Below, piece by piece: positions 16,281-25,462 of a DNA stretch of 64,000 nucleotides (positions are counted from its first letter, which is position 1; each line of letters begins with the position of its first letter). Source of the DNA: Paenibacillus riograndensis SBR5 (GTDB taxonomy: Bacteria > Bacillota > Bacilli > Paenibacillales > Paenibacillaceae); the NCBI RefSeq assembly GCF_000981585.1, contig NZ_LN831776.1:5749187-5813186 (forward strand). Reading direction: 5' to 3'. The position numbers and the translations under genes were made by a program. The notes under the pieces are model-generated. The model saw only the letters and a list, made by a program, of their open reading frames with translations. It made no database searches and was not told where the DNA came from.

Positions 16281-17795
16281 TTACTTGAAAAACTGCTGCA
16301 CAAGAAACTTCATGATCTCACCCGGCTGTTGTCTGGAAAACTCGGCCCGATCGGCGAATAGCATCCCATACGGCGCTTCAGGGGTGTAGGGCTCCCATCG
16401 AGGCAATTCTTCTCCTGTCGAGTCCTGGCCGTTCGGGTCTCCAGAACGGATGAAATTGGCCCAATAATTGCACATCTGACGGGCCAAATCATAATGCTTA
16501 CCGACAAACGGTCTCCAGCATTTGGCAAGTGTCTCAAAGAAAAACCAGAGATCCACCGAGTGGAAGGTGCCGGGGTTGTCCCAGCCAGGTATTTCAGCAT
16601 CGAAATTATAATAGTACAGCGGGGTTTCGCCGCCGGTGCCGGCATTGGCCTGCGCAGCTATGCGAATCGCATATTCTATTCCGCTCACCGAAGCTCTTTT
16701 CCTGGCTTCCTCCATATTGTCCGCCCGAACGCCGCAAAGCTCCAGAAATGCAGCAGCATCACCGCCGAACATGCCGACGGCCATCTTTTTGAAGTCGTCA
16801 AATGTCTCAGCATCCGGGACACTAAAAAACTCGGAGGAGGTATGACCGAACATTACCGGCACCTTCCAGCGCTTGTTTTGCAGGAACAAATCAAAAGAAT
16901 TGCCTACGCTGAACACCTGATCTGTGACAGTACCCCAGAATCCCCCATACTCCACCGCCTTGTCCCGAAGATAGACCGCATCCAGCTGCCGGGCTTCCGC
17001 AAGTGAGGATACACCCAGTTCATTAAAAAACGCGATCCCATCCTGTTCAGCTTCTGCCAAATGGCTCCGAAGCGCCGGCATGAGCGTTCCCGGGTAAAGC
17101 TTCGTAAAGATCCCGCTTTCAACAATCGCCCTCTGAAAGAGGCCTTCGTTCTGAGGCGAAGTGAGCTGGCTCATGACGCTTCCGCCGCCGGCGGACTGTC
17201 CGCCGATGGTGATGTTGTCCGGGTCGCCGCCGAATGCTGCAATATTGCGCTTGACCCATCTTGTTGCCGCCTGCTGATCGAGGTTGCCAAAGTTAGCCGG
17301 TGCATCCGGCGCTTCCGCCGTTATTTCGGGATGGCATAAAAATCCGAAGACATTCAGGCGATAGTTGATCGTGACCACCACGATGCCCCGGCGGGCAATG
17401 CGTTCGCCGTCGAATTCCATTTCGGCCGGATGGCCTACCTGCAGGCCCCCGCCAAAATACCATACATATACCGGAAGTTTCTCATCTATACGTTTGGCCG
17501 GTGTCCATACATTCAGGTAAAGGCAATCCTCGCTCATGGCGATATCCGGTTCCACAGCCCATTCCCGGGTATAGATGTTGTTGTCGTCGAGCTCTTGTCT
17601 TACCTGCATTGCAATCGGCGCGAACTCGTATGCTTGCAGCACTCCCTCCCAGTCACTTGCCGGCTGCGGGGCACGCCAACGGTTTTGGCCCGTGGGCGGA
17701 GCAGCGAAGGGTATCCCTTTGAAGCTCGTAATCCGCGGGTCGGCTGCCGGCAGCCCCTTGACCGTCCCATTTTCCACTTTTACAACTCTTAGCAT
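16281..17795 (-). CDS. Type B carboxylesterase (para-nitrobenzyl esterase family)
   Basis: 504-residue serine hydrolase of the carboxylesterase B family, with no signal peptide and so cytoplasmic. The nucleophile Ser is in ITIGGQSAGGGSV (about residue 200), the Glu is probably in FGHTSSEFFS and the His in GTFHSVDLWFF. The oxyanion GGG is in VWYFGGGL. The ATG at 17795 follows AAGGAG; an upstream extension has no ribosome binding site. Next to a xylan-use cluster it may remove acyl groups from imported xylo-oligosaccharides, but that role is an inference. A LacI-type palindrome lies about 80 bases upstream. Confidence 0.85.
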   Translation of the reverse strand: MLRVVKVENGTVKGLPAADPRITSFKGIPFAAPPTGQNRWRAPQPASDWEGVLQAYEFAPIAMQVRQELDDNNIYTREWAVEPDIAMSEDCLYLNVWTPAKRIDEKLPVYVWYFGGGLQVGHPAEMEFDGERIARRGIVVVTINYRLNVFGFLCHPEITAEAPDAPANFGNLDQQAATRWVKRNIAAFGGDPDNITIGGQSAGGGSVMSQLTSPQNEGLFQRAIVESGIFTKLYPGTLMPALRSHLAEAEQDGIAFFNELGVSSLAEARQLDAVYLRDKAVEYGGFWGTVTDQVFSVGNSFDLFLQNKRWKVPVMFGHTSSEFFSVPDAETFDDFKKMAVGMFGGDAAAFLELCGVRADNMEEARKRASVSGIEYAIRIAAQANAGTGGETPLYYYNFDAEIPGWDNPGTFHSVDLWFFFETLAKCWRPFVGKHYDLARQMCNYWANFIRSGDPNGQDSTGEELPRWEPYTPEAPYGMLFADRAEFSRQQPGEIMKFLVQQFFK

Positions 17796-17872
17796 GGTAT
17801 CGTCTCCTTTGACAGGTGTATAAATTGGCGTACATTTAAATCCATGGATTACGCTCTTTACATTTAGCAATC

Positions 17873-17893
17873 GCTTTCAAACGCGTTTGAAGC
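17873..17893. promoter_or_regulatory. LacI/GalR-type operator upstream of the carboxylesterase
   Basis: TTCAAACGCGTTTGAA (17876-17891) is a perfect 16-bp palindrome with the central CG typical of LacI-family operators, flanked by GCT and GC. It is 80 bases upstream of the carboxylesterase start. No LacI-family gene is in the window, so the protein that binds it is unknown. It is not a good cre match. Confidence 0.55.
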
Positions 17894-18003
17894 AATATTA
17901 AATGTATTTCTATAACAATCTTTATCCTTACAATAAAAATTGTAATTTACACCCCTGTCTAAAACAATGATCTAAGCAGAAATATAATTGATGTATTCTA
18001 ATA

Positions 18004-18060
18004 TTACCTGGAGAACGACTCCCACCAATAGTACGGCAACTCCAAGTGGAAAAAGGGGCA
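18004..18060. repeat. Dispersed intergenic repeat family R2, copy near 18.0 kb
   Basis: TTACCTGGAGAACGAC followed by variants of CCCACCAATAGTACGGCAAC and AGTGGAAAAAGG. About 80% of these bases recur at 43062-43118 in the same orientation. It lies just past the 3' end of the permease gene that ends at 18096. It encodes nothing obvious. Confidence 0.55.
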
Positions 18061-18095
18061 CTACTTCAGCTCATTTCGCCATTGGACGAGGAATA

Positions 18096-19013
18096 TCAGC
18101 CCTTCACCCCGCCGACAGTCATCCCCTGAACAAAATATCTCTGCAGGAACGGATAGACCATCAGAATCGGAACACTGGCAATAATCGTCATCGTTGCCCG
18201 CAGCGAAGTAGGCGTAACCCTAACCGTATTTTCCGCAGATTGGTAGGCTTCCACCGCTCCTGCCGTTGCAGAGGTGTTGGTGGTCTGCAAAATTTTCATC
18301 AATTCATACTGCAGCGTGCTTAATTTGATATTCGAGGAATTGTACAGGAATACATCAAACCAGGAATTCCATTGTCCCACAGCCACGAACAAGGATACGG
18401 TCGCCATGGCTGGAATCGTTAGCGGCAATACGACGCGGATAAAGGTAGTAAATTCTCCGGCTCCGTCAATCCGGGCCGATTCCAGAATGCCTTCGGGGAG
18501 GCCTTCAATAAAAGAGCGGATGACAATCATGTTGAACACCCCGATCACCCCGGGAACAATATAGACCCAGAAGGAATCCGTCAAACCCAAATTACGGATA
18601 AGCAGATACCCGGGGATCAGGCCTCCGCTGAAATACATGGTGAACACGAAGAACAGGGTGACAAATTTGCGGAGCACAAACTCCTGGCGGCTGACAGTGA
18701 AAGCCAGCATTGCCGTACAGAAGACGGAAACCGCAGTTCCCATCACGGTGCGCAGAAGTGAAATTAAGGTCGCATGGTAAATATCTGATTCCCCGAAGAT
18801 ATATTTATAATTGTTCAAGGTCCACATCCGGGGCCACAAATAAATGCCGCCTCTCACGGCATCGTTGGCGTCGTTAAGAGAAACGGCGATCATATTAATG
18901 AAAGGGTACATGGTGACGATCATCAGACACACCATAAAAATGATATTGCATATATCAAATATCCGGTCCCCCAGACTGGAATTGCGCAAGCGGGACGCTT
19001 TTCCGGATTGCAT
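18096..19013 (-). CDS. ABC transporter permease, YtcP/LplC type
   Basis: 305-residue inner-membrane subunit of a CUT1-type carbohydrate importer, with six hydrophobic segments and the EAA-type loop ESARIDGAGEFTTFIRVVLPLTIPAMAT that docks the ATPase. GGAGGT lies 8 bases before the ATG, and the gene starts 15 bases after the LplB-type permease. The yesN-yesM-lplA-lplB-ytcP order is that of the aldouronate uptake cluster described in Paenibacillus JDR-2, which suggests methylglucuronoxylo-oligosaccharides as substrate. No ATPase gene is nearby; a shared MsmX-type ATPase is assumed. Confidence 0.88.
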   Translation of the reverse strand: MQSGKASRLRNSSLGDRIFDICNIIFMVCLMIVTMYPFINMIAVSLNDANDAVRGGIYLWPRMWTLNNYKYIFGESDIYHATLISLLRTVMGTAVSVFCTAMLAFTVSRQEFVLRKFVTLFFVFTMYFSGGLIPGYLLIRNLGLTDSFWVYIVPGVIGVFNMIVIRSFIEGLPEGILESARIDGAGEFTTFIRVVLPLTIPAMATVSLFVAVGQWNSWFDVFLYNSSNIKLSTLQYELMKILQTTNTSATAGAVEAYQSAENTVRVTPTSLRATMTIIASVPILMVYPFLQRYFVQGMTVGGVKG

Positions 19014-19028
19014 GACTAAGACCTCCTT

Positions 19029-20006
19029 TTAGAATAATCTGCTTTCTCCCATTCTCTTGGCAATATGATTAGCGGAGAAAAGGAAGATGAAGCTGACTAC
19101 GGTTTTAAATATGCCTGCCGCTGTCCCCAAGGAAAAGTTGCCCATCCCCAAACCATACTTCAGCACAAAAATATCCAGGTTTTCTGAATACTCCAAGTTC
19201 ATCCCGTTGCCCAGCAAATATTGCGGCTCAAATCCGGATTCAAGAATATTGCCCAAATTCATAATCAGCAGGATGATGATAACCGGCTTGAGTCCGGGAA
19301 GCGTAATATTAAGCATCCGCTGAAAGCGGCTCGCTCCGTCGATTTCAGCCGCCTCATATTGGGAAGGGTCGATCGAAGTAATGGCCGCCAAATAGATAAT
19401 GGTGTTCCAGCCTACATCTTTCCATACCTGGGTCACACCGAGAATCCCCCAAAAATAATTTCCTTTCCCCATCCACAGCTCCGGTTTATCCAGGAGATGC
19501 AGCTTCGTCAGCAGCAGATTAATGATGCCGTCCGGCGATAACACGGTCAGCACAATACTGGACGCTACAACCCAGGAGATAAAGTGCGGCAAATAGCTGA
19601 CGGTCTGAACCACACGTTTAAAAATAAGATTTTTCAGCTCATTCAGCAAAAGGGCCAGCGTGATCGCTGTAACGAATCCCAGCACCAATTGAATCGTACT
19701 CATCACTAAGGTGTTTCGCAGCACCCGATAAAAGGTACTGTCCTCAAACAGAATCCTAAAGTGCTTCAGCCCCGCCCATTCCTGCTCCGAGTAGCTTCTG
19801 GCCGGCTTATAATTCTGAAAGGCCATGGTCCAGCCCCAAAGGGGAAGATATTTAAACACGAAGGCCCAAATTACGAAAGGAATACACATAAAAGCCAGTG
19901 TCTTCTGCTGGATAAGGCGTTTGAAGAATAAATGGGTTTGATTCATTCCCGTACCGCTGGCTTGCGGGTCCGAGTTTCGAGAATATAATGGTTTCTCCAC
20001 TTGCAT
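19029..20006 (-). CDS. ABC transporter permease, LplB type
   Basis: 325-residue inner-membrane subunit with six predicted segments; the first is MCIPFVIWAFVFKYLPLWGW. The EAA loop is YEAAEIDGASRFQRMLNITLPGLKPVI. GGGAG lies 3 bases before the ATG. It sits between the solute-binding-protein gene and the YtcP-type permease gene and forms the heterodimeric channel with the latter. Confidence 0.9.
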   Translation of the reverse strand: MQVEKPLYSRNSDPQASGTGMNQTHLFFKRLIQQKTLAFMCIPFVIWAFVFKYLPLWGWTMAFQNYKPARSYSEQEWAGLKHFRILFEDSTFYRVLRNTLVMSTIQLVLGFVTAITLALLLNELKNLIFKRVVQTVSYLPHFISWVVASSIVLTVLSPDGIINLLLTKLHLLDKPELWMGKGNYFWGILGVTQVWKDVGWNTIIYLAAITSIDPSQYEAAEIDGASRFQRMLNITLPGLKPVIIILLIMNLGNILESGFEPQYLLGNGMNLEYSENLDIFVLKYGLGMGNFSLGTAAGIFKTVVSFIFLFSANHIAKRMGESRLF

Positions 20007-20039
20007 TAACTCCCTTCCGGCTCCTTACAGAATAAACCT

Positions 20040-20071
20040 CGGGGCCGAAAGCCTCTCGACATCCGACCCCG
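20040..20071 (-). other. Intercistronic hairpin between lplA-type and lplB-type genes
   Basis: CGGGG (20040-20044) pairs with CCCCG (20067-20071), with further pairs inside, in the 95-base gap after the solute-binding-protein gene. No T run follows on the minus strand. Such hairpins often protect the binding-protein mRNA so that more of it is made than of the permeases. Confidence 0.4.
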
Positions 20072-20101
20072 GGTATCTAACAACCGTTCACAATCATTGC
20101 A

Positions 20102-21799
20102 TTACCATTTGCCTGCGACGCGGTCCTGTACCTTTTTCGTAATGAAATCCTCATACGTTTTCTTATCCAGCTTGTTGAACTGGTTCATGTAGTCGTCCCA
20201 ATTCTTGCTGAAATTGGCCGGTGTATCCAGAATCATCGAAGGCAGATGGTTCCGCTGGAGATCATCTGCTTTGGTGATAAACATCTGTTCAGGTGATCCT
20301 TGTTCAAGGGCGATGGACCAGGCAGGAAACCATGGACGCTCATCCGGATTACTGAATAGCTCACTGAAGGTCTTCACACCGTATGCTGCAAGGAGCTGCT
20401 TGTCACCACCCGTATATCCGAAGGTTGCCACCTCCGGCTGGCTGCCGGGACCATAGGCGTTTCCGTCCTGCAGAACGGAGCTGTTTCCGTAACGCGGCCA
20501 GCTGTAATTGAAGTAGTCGAAGCCGAATTTCATGCTCTTTTCAGGATCTTCGTGGATTTGGCGTTGTTCATCGTTGGCATACGTGAAGCGGCCGTTCTCG
20601 TCAACAGCATAGCTTTGGTCCTTGATGCCCCATTGAACCAGGATCTGATTTTCCTCTTTCAGCAGGTTATCGAAGTACTTAATAATACGGACCGGATCTT
20701 TGGCTTTCACGGTGATGCCAACCCCGTAGTTGTTGACAAATCCAGGCGGGTCAATATACTGATCCTTGATTCCTTTGTCAAATACGATAGGCAGCGCAAC
20801 ATAGCGCTTATCATCGTCACCGGCTTTCTTTAGATTGTTGGTCGCATCCCCAACCTGCCAGGAATAGCTGAAATAACCGAGGACGCGTCCGGAGGTCAGC
20901 TTCGCTAGATACTGGTCTCTGTTCATGGTAAAGGACTCCGGGTCGACCAGGCCCTGGGCATTAGCCTCATTCAGCTTTTGTATCCATCTCTTCTGATATT
21001 CAGAGCCCGCCACCAGCTTGGCCTCATGGGTCTTCATGTCCACCATGGTGCCACCGTCGTTAGGAGAGCCTGCCAAGTGCATAGCCGGATTCTGGAGGGT
21101 AAAGAAGCTTCCCTGTTCACCGGCAAAGGTAGCAAAACCGATGGTATCCTTGCCGTCTACCTGCGGGTGCTTTTCCTTGTACTGCTTGATCAGATCAAAA
21201 TATTCATCCAGTGTGGTGATTTTAGGGTAGTTGAACTCCTTCAATACAGAGCGCTGAATATAGAACCCCGTCTGGAAATTAGGCTCAGAAAGGTAGCCGA
21301 TATTGGCCCCGTACGGGAAAAAGTACAGTTTGCCGTCCTTCTGTCTGAATTTCTCATAGTAAGGGCCGTATACCCGCTTGATGTTGGGTCCATACTTTTC
21401 AATCAGATCATCCAGCGGAATGAAAGCCCCTGCGTCCATAAGCTTGGCCATCTGGCCACTGGAATCGATAATATCAGGGTAATCTCCGCTGGCAATCATG
21501 ACTCCTGCCTTAGTGTCGCCATCTCCCACCAGATATTCAATGTTCCAGTCAACACCGGTTTGTTTCTGCAGTTCTTTCCCAATAGTGGTTTCACTGCCCA
21601 GAACCTGCTTCTTCGGCCCGCCAAAGCTGAAATACTTGTAGGTAACAGGAGAGGTATCCCCGCTTCCGGATGCGGAGTTCCCCTTAGCTGCCGGACTGTT
21701 CGACGCACCGTCAGACGTGTTGCTGCCATTGCCGCAGCCTCCTAAAGCTGCAGCCAAGACGAGTGCCAATCCAGCGGTTAGAATTTTGCCTTTAAACAT
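20102..21799 (-). CDS. Extracellular solute-binding lipoprotein, LplA type
   Basis: 565-residue binding protein of a carbohydrate importer. The N-terminus is a lipoprotein signal (MFKGKILTAGLALVLAAALGGC), with lipidated C22, followed by a Ser/Gly/Asn-rich linker. The length fits the LplA group of long CUT1 binding proteins. The frame extends 42 codons upstream, but the ATG at 21799 has GGGGATG before it and begins the signal peptide. It is the third gene of yesN-yesM-lplA-lplB-ytcP. Substrate by context: aldouronates from xylan. Confidence 0.9.
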   Translation of the reverse strand: MFKGKILTAGLALVLAAALGGCGNGSNTSDGASNSPAAKGNSASGSGDTSPVTYKYFSFGGPKKQVLGSETTIGKELQKQTGVDWNIEYLVGDGDTKAGVMIASGDYPDIIDSSGQMAKLMDAGAFIPLDDLIEKYGPNIKRVYGPYYEKFRQKDGKLYFFPYGANIGYLSEPNFQTGFYIQRSVLKEFNYPKITTLDEYFDLIKQYKEKHPQVDGKDTIGFATFAGEQGSFFTLQNPAMHLAGSPNDGGTMVDMKTHEAKLVAGSEYQKRWIQKLNEANAQGLVDPESFTMNRDQYLAKLTSGRVLGYFSYSWQVGDATNNLKKAGDDDKRYVALPIVFDKGIKDQYIDPPGFVNNYGVGITVKAKDPVRIIKYFDNLLKEENQILVQWGIKDQSYAVDENGRFTYANDEQRQIHEDPEKSMKFGFDYFNYSWPRYGNSSVLQDGNAYGPGSQPEVATFGYTGGDKQLLAAYGVKTFSELFSNPDERPWFPAWSIALEQGSPEQMFITKADDLQRNHLPSMILDTPANFSKNWDDYMNQFNKLDKKTYEDFITKKVQDRVAGKW

Positions 21800-21936
21800 T
21801 TGGACTTCATCCCCCTTTAGATTTCTTAAATCACCTTCAGTCTTGTAAGCTCTTTCAATATAACAAGAAACCGCTTTCTTGATTACCCGGCAAACTATAC
21901 CTTGTACTTTGAAATGCATATCCATCCCGCCGGCAT

Positions 21937-23658
21937 TTAAGGCGCCGCTTCCAGCAGCGGGAGAGAAATCTCAATATAGGTTCCCGTCCCTTCCCGGGCA
22001 TCCATCGCAAACATAAAGCGGTCCTGAAAGCAAAGCTTCAGACGGTAATATGCATTTTTCATGCCGACCCGCTCGCCGATGTCGTCATTCTCTTCCAGAT
22101 ACCCCTTGAGCTCCTCCAGCTTCTCCGGGGACATGCCGATCCCGTTATCCTCCAGCCTGAAGATAAGCCTATCCCTCTGCACGGCGACTGAGATCACGAT
22201 AATCCCTTTATCCGGGCTCGATTCGATACCATGGATACTGGCGTTCTCCACGAAGGGCAGCAGAACCATTTTGGGAATCCGGTGCTCAAGTGCTGCAGGG
22301 TCAGCGACGATACTGTATTCCAGCTTGTCACCGAAGCGGTATTGCTGAATCGTAAGAAAGCTTTCAATCAGCTCCAGCTCCTCGCGGACAGTAACATAGT
22401 TATGGCTCCAGGAGACCGATTTGCGGAACATTTTCGCCATATGCTGAATGATCTTCGCCGTTTCTTTTTCCCCCTTGATGAGGCTTCGCATGCGGACCGA
22501 TTCCAGGGAATTGAACAGGAAGTGGGGATTGATCTGGCTGTGCAGGGCATGAAGCTGCGCCTGCTGCTGCTTCAGCTCCAGATTCTTCTTCTGGATATCT
22601 GCCAGATAGACTTCATTAATCAGACTGTTGACCGTCTCGGTCATCCGGTTGAATTCGATGGTCAGCTGGCCGATTTCGTCTCTGGCCTCTTCGTGGGGAA
22701 TCGTCTGGAAATTTTGCGCCTTCACCTTTTTCATATGCTTGAGAATCCGTACCAGCCGCACGTGGATTGACCTCGACATGGCCGCGATGATGATCGAAGG
22801 CAGCACAAAGTTGATGCAAGCCAGCCAAATGACGAAAGAACGCGACTTCCGGACCTCCTTCAGCACGTTTTCCTCATCAATGACACCCTCCAGTGTCCAT
22901 CCCTCCAGATAATTAATTCCGCTGTAAACATTCTTGAATGCAAGAAAGTTTTTGGGATAGCTGATCTCCTTAAAAGGAACACCTTCCGGCAGCTTCGCCG
23001 TATCGTTCCCGTACTGCACTCTCCCCTGGGGGTCCACCAAATAGACCATGCCATTAAATGCACTTCCAAAAAAGATCTGGTGAATCCGCTCCATGTTCAA
23101 GTCTATTTTGACGAGCTGCTCGATGCCGCTGGTGTGGTAATTGTTTAATTTTTGAATCAGACTGAACTTCTGCTCAGAATAGATAAAGGTCGGATAACGG
23201 GAGGAAGAGGCCTTGGACTGTGTATACCAGCCGGTATCGCGGAGCTTGTCGGTTAACCGGTCAATATAGCCGGAGGCCAATACGGTGGGATTATCCGTAT
23301 ACACCTGATACCAGCGGACCCCCTGCACATTTTGATCGGCAAGAGCCCCCCTCAGGTAGGAATTGAAGGTTTCCACATAGTCCTTTTCGCTGGTAAATTT
23401 GCGGGTAATGGTTTTGTTGAAAATGGAGTCGCCATACAGGGAGTAAGCAAGGCCAACCCCTTGGTCGATAGTTACCCGCAGTTCGTTTTTCAGATTGTCT
23501 AACGCCATGTCCGCATCGCGGATCTTTTGATTCCGCAGATTGGAAGTGGTCACGTTATAGAACACAACATTGGTCAGCACTATGGGAATAAATACCGACA
23601 GCACGTACATCAGCAGCAGCTTGTCGCGCAGCTTCAAATAGTTCAGGAATTTTTTCAT
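21937..23658 (-). CDS. Sensor histidine kinase, YesM family
   Basis: 573-residue kinase. Membrane segments at about 12-35 and 280-305 enclose a large extracellular sensor. Then come a HAMP segment, a short coiled coil, the His_kinase motif with phospho-His in LHSQINPHFLFNSLESVRM, and an HATPase with the G1 motif DNGIGMSPEKL. It lies 12 bases after the AraC-type response-regulator gene and just before the binding-protein gene, so it probably senses the sugar the transporter carries. The ribosome binding site before the ATG is weak (GGGGCGG), so coupling to the upstream gene is likely. Confidence 0.9.
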   Translation of the reverse strand: MKKFLNYLKLRDKLLLMYVLSVFIPIVLTNVVFYNVTTSNLRNQKIRDADMALDNLKNELRVTIDQGVGLAYSLYGDSIFNKTITRKFTSEKDYVETFNSYLRGALADQNVQGVRWYQVYTDNPTVLASGYIDRLTDKLRDTGWYTQSKASSSRYPTFIYSEQKFSLIQKLNNYHTSGIEQLVKIDLNMERIHQIFFGSAFNGMVYLVDPQGRVQYGNDTAKLPEGVPFKEISYPKNFLAFKNVYSGINYLEGWTLEGVIDEENVLKEVRKSRSFVIWLACINFVLPSIIIAAMSRSIHVRLVRILKHMKKVKAQNFQTIPHEEARDEIGQLTIEFNRMTETVNSLINEVYLADIQKKNLELKQQQAQLHALHSQINPHFLFNSLESVRMRSLIKGEKETAKIIQHMAKMFRKSVSWSHNYVTVREELELIESFLTIQQYRFGDKLEYSIVADPAALEHRIPKMVLLPFVENASIHGIESSPDKGIIVISVAVQRDRLIFRLEDNGIGMSPEKLEELKGYLEENDDIGERVGMKNAYYRLKLCFQDRFMFAMDAREGTGTYIEISLPLLEAAP

Positions 23659-23670
23659 AGAACCGCCCCG

Positions 23671-25227
23671 CTATTCTTTGTCCATTAGCATGTTCCGGTA
23701 TTCAGACGGCGTTATCTGTTCCAGCTTTTCGAACTGGGTCACGAAATAATCGGCATTCTGAAAACCGACTCTGCCTGCAATTTCATACATTCTCAGGTCG
23801 CTTTGCCGCAGCAGCTTTTTGGCTTCCTGTATCCTAAGCTCCAGGAGATAATCGTTGAAATAGACGCCGTAAGTTTTGCGGAACAGCCGTCCCAGATATA
23901 CAGCATTCATATAGAACTCGGCTGCTATGCTCTTAAGGCTGATATTCTCGCGGTAGCGGGTATCGATATATCGTTTGACCAGCTTGATCCCTCCCAGGCA
24001 ATACTCCTTGCGGAGCCGGGCAATATATTCTGCCGCTTCTTGTATCGCCCGCAGGAAATGCTCCTGCAGCATTTGCAGATTCCAAGGCCCGTGTCCCCGT
24101 TCAGCCAGTTCCTTCAGCCGCAGGATTTCCTCATCATTGCCGTCCATCTCCTTCATTACGCCAATGATTCCCGTCATGCACCGGGAGAGGGAGCCGGCCA
24201 CGGCTTGCGGGGTGAAACGCTGCTCATGGAACAACCGGAACATGCGGTTCACGGTTTCCAGGTAGTCCTTCTTGTTTCCCTCTTCCAGCTGCATGATCAG
24301 CTGGTTTGCGAGAACCGGACTCATATCAAATACATATAGGGGTTTATCTTTGATGTCCGAATACATAATGACTCCGGTGTTCTCGGCATACTTATGCCTG
24401 GCTGCTTCGTTAGCCTCCGCATACGAGCGGTGAACATGGTCCAGCGTGTCAACGGGATCGCCTGCATAGAGGCTCAAGCCCGTATCCAGCCGTTCCGATA
24501 GGGCCGCACGAAGCCGCTCCAAATGAAGCATAAGACCGCCGTGTCCGCCTGTGATCCCGTCCGTACAGAGCAGCATTCCGAAGGTCCCCGGCTGCTGCTC
24601 AAACACAGGAATGCCGGCACCTCCCTCTTCAAGGGAATGAAGCGCCTCCTGGAACTGCTTCACAGTGGCTGGCTTGTCCCGCCGGCCCGCATGAATCTCG
24701 GTCACAGCGTACAGGAAGCCGCTTTTTCCTTCCAGTCCCAGTGCTGCTGCATAAGGTTCCGCATCCTCCGCCTGAAGATTCTCCTGCACCAGCGCTTCCA
24801 TGATGGCACTGGTTGTGAGATCCTCATTCGTCAGAGCGGCGATCCTCTTCCTGCCCATGGCATAGGACAGCTTCCGCAGCGCTGCGGTCATTTCCTCTTC
24901 ATCAATGGGCTTCAGAATGTAGTCGTGAACACCATAGCGCAATGCCTGCTGGGCATACTTGAAGTCGTGGAAGCCGCTGATAATGATGAATATCAAATCT
25001 AAGCCGGCATGTTCGTTCACGCTGCGGATCAGATCCAGCCCGTCCAGAATAGGCATCCGGATATCTGTAATCACCAGGTCAGGCTCAAGCTGCGTGATCA
25101 TGTCCAGCGCTTCCGCGCCATTGTTCGCCTCTCCCACGATGCTCAATTTGAGCGATTCCCACGGGATTAATTCCAGCAGTCCTTTGCGGACAAATACCTC
25201 ATCGTCTACCAGCAATACTTTGAACAC
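23671..25227 (-). CDS. Response regulator with AraC-type output, YesN family
   Basis: 518-residue regulator. The receiver (1-120) has the phospho-Asp in DLVITDIRMPILDGLDL and Lys in DYILKPID. A middle domain of unknown fold follows, then a C-terminal AraC double helix-turn-helix (about 415-515, ending in FEKLEQITPSEYRNM). The start is a GTG, 7 bases after GGGGAC. A 5' leader of about 70 bases contains what looks like an intrinsic terminator. Its promoter carries the same 21-bp-period direct repeat found before the GH30 gene and the 658-residue protein gene, so it may control itself and them. Confidence 0.9.
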   Translation of the reverse strand: MFKVLLVDDEVFVRKGLLELIPWESLKLSIVGEANNGAEALDMITQLEPDLVITDIRMPILDGLDLIRSVNEHAGLDLIFIIISGFHDFKYAQQALRYGVHDYILKPIDEEEMTAALRKLSYAMGRKRIAALTNEDLTTSAIMEALVQENLQAEDAEPYAAALGLEGKSGFLYAVTEIHAGRRDKPATVKQFQEALHSLEEGGAGIPVFEQQPGTFGMLLCTDGITGGHGGLMLHLERLRAALSERLDTGLSLYAGDPVDTLDHVHRSYAEANEAARHKYAENTGVIMYSDIKDKPLYVFDMSPVLANQLIMQLEEGNKKDYLETVNRMFRLFHEQRFTPQAVAGSLSRCMTGIIGVMKEMDGNDEEILRLKELAERGHGPWNLQMLQEHFLRAIQEAAEYIARLRKEYCLGGIKLVKRYIDTRYRENISLKSIAAEFYMNAVYLGRLFRKTYGVYFNDYLLELRIQEAKKLLRQSDLRMYEIAGRVGFQNADYFVTQFEKLEQITPSEYRNMLMDKE

Positions 25228-25250
25228 GACTTAAGTCCCCTTTCTGACAA

Positions 25251-25285
25251 AAAAATATTCCGCCGGTGGTTCCCCGCCGGCGGAA
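25251..25285 (-). terminator. Terminator-like hairpin in the yesN-type leader
   Basis: On the minus strand TTCCGCCGG and CCGGCGGAA (25258-25285) form a 9-bp GC-rich stem with a 10-base loop, followed by TATTTTTTTG. It lies between the promoter (-10 at 25306-25311) and the GTG start at 25227, so full-length mRNA requires read-through. It cannot be the terminator of the GH30 gene, which has its own further upstream. Confidence 0.65.
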
Positions 25286-25305
25286 CTTGAATAGTTTTTT
25301 ATTGT

Positions 25306-25361
25306 ATTATATTAAGTGTCCGCGATAGTATCTTTGTAAGTTATCGTTAATATATTGCGTG
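25306..25361 (-). promoter_or_regulatory. Promoter module A (yesN-yesM-lplA-lplB-ytcP operon)
   Basis: On the minus strand it reads CACGCAATATA, 14 bases, CAAAGATACTATC and then TATAAT at 25306-25311. GCAA and ACAA are 21 bases apart, as in AraC-type direct half-sites, and CAA lies 25 bases before the -10. No good -35 box is present. Modules B and C have the same spacing at every step. Confidence 0.6.
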
Positions 25362-25377
25362 AATTCCGATATTTCCG

Positions 25378-25435
25378 TAAAAAAAATCTTGGCCTGTAAA
25401 CGCACTAGGTAAGCTGCTGATTTACAAGCCAAGAT
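25378..25435 (-). terminator. Intrinsic terminator of the GH30 gene
   Basis: On the minus strand ATCTTGGCTTGTAAA pairs with TTTACAGGCCAAGAT (one mismatch, loop about 20 bases), followed by eight T residues counting the last T of the stem. It lies 28 bases past the GH30 stop. Confidence 0.85.
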
Positions 25436-25462
25436 AAAATTCATTTATGGTACTACATATTC

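Noticed and set aside
20978-21745. 255-codon open frame opposite the LplA-type binding-protein gene
   Set aside because: No domain and no ribosome binding site; the opposite strand encodes a clear lipoprotein.
25251-25285. Terminator of the xynC gene
   Set aside because: xynC has a better terminator at 25378-25435, and the yesN promoter lies between the two hairpins.
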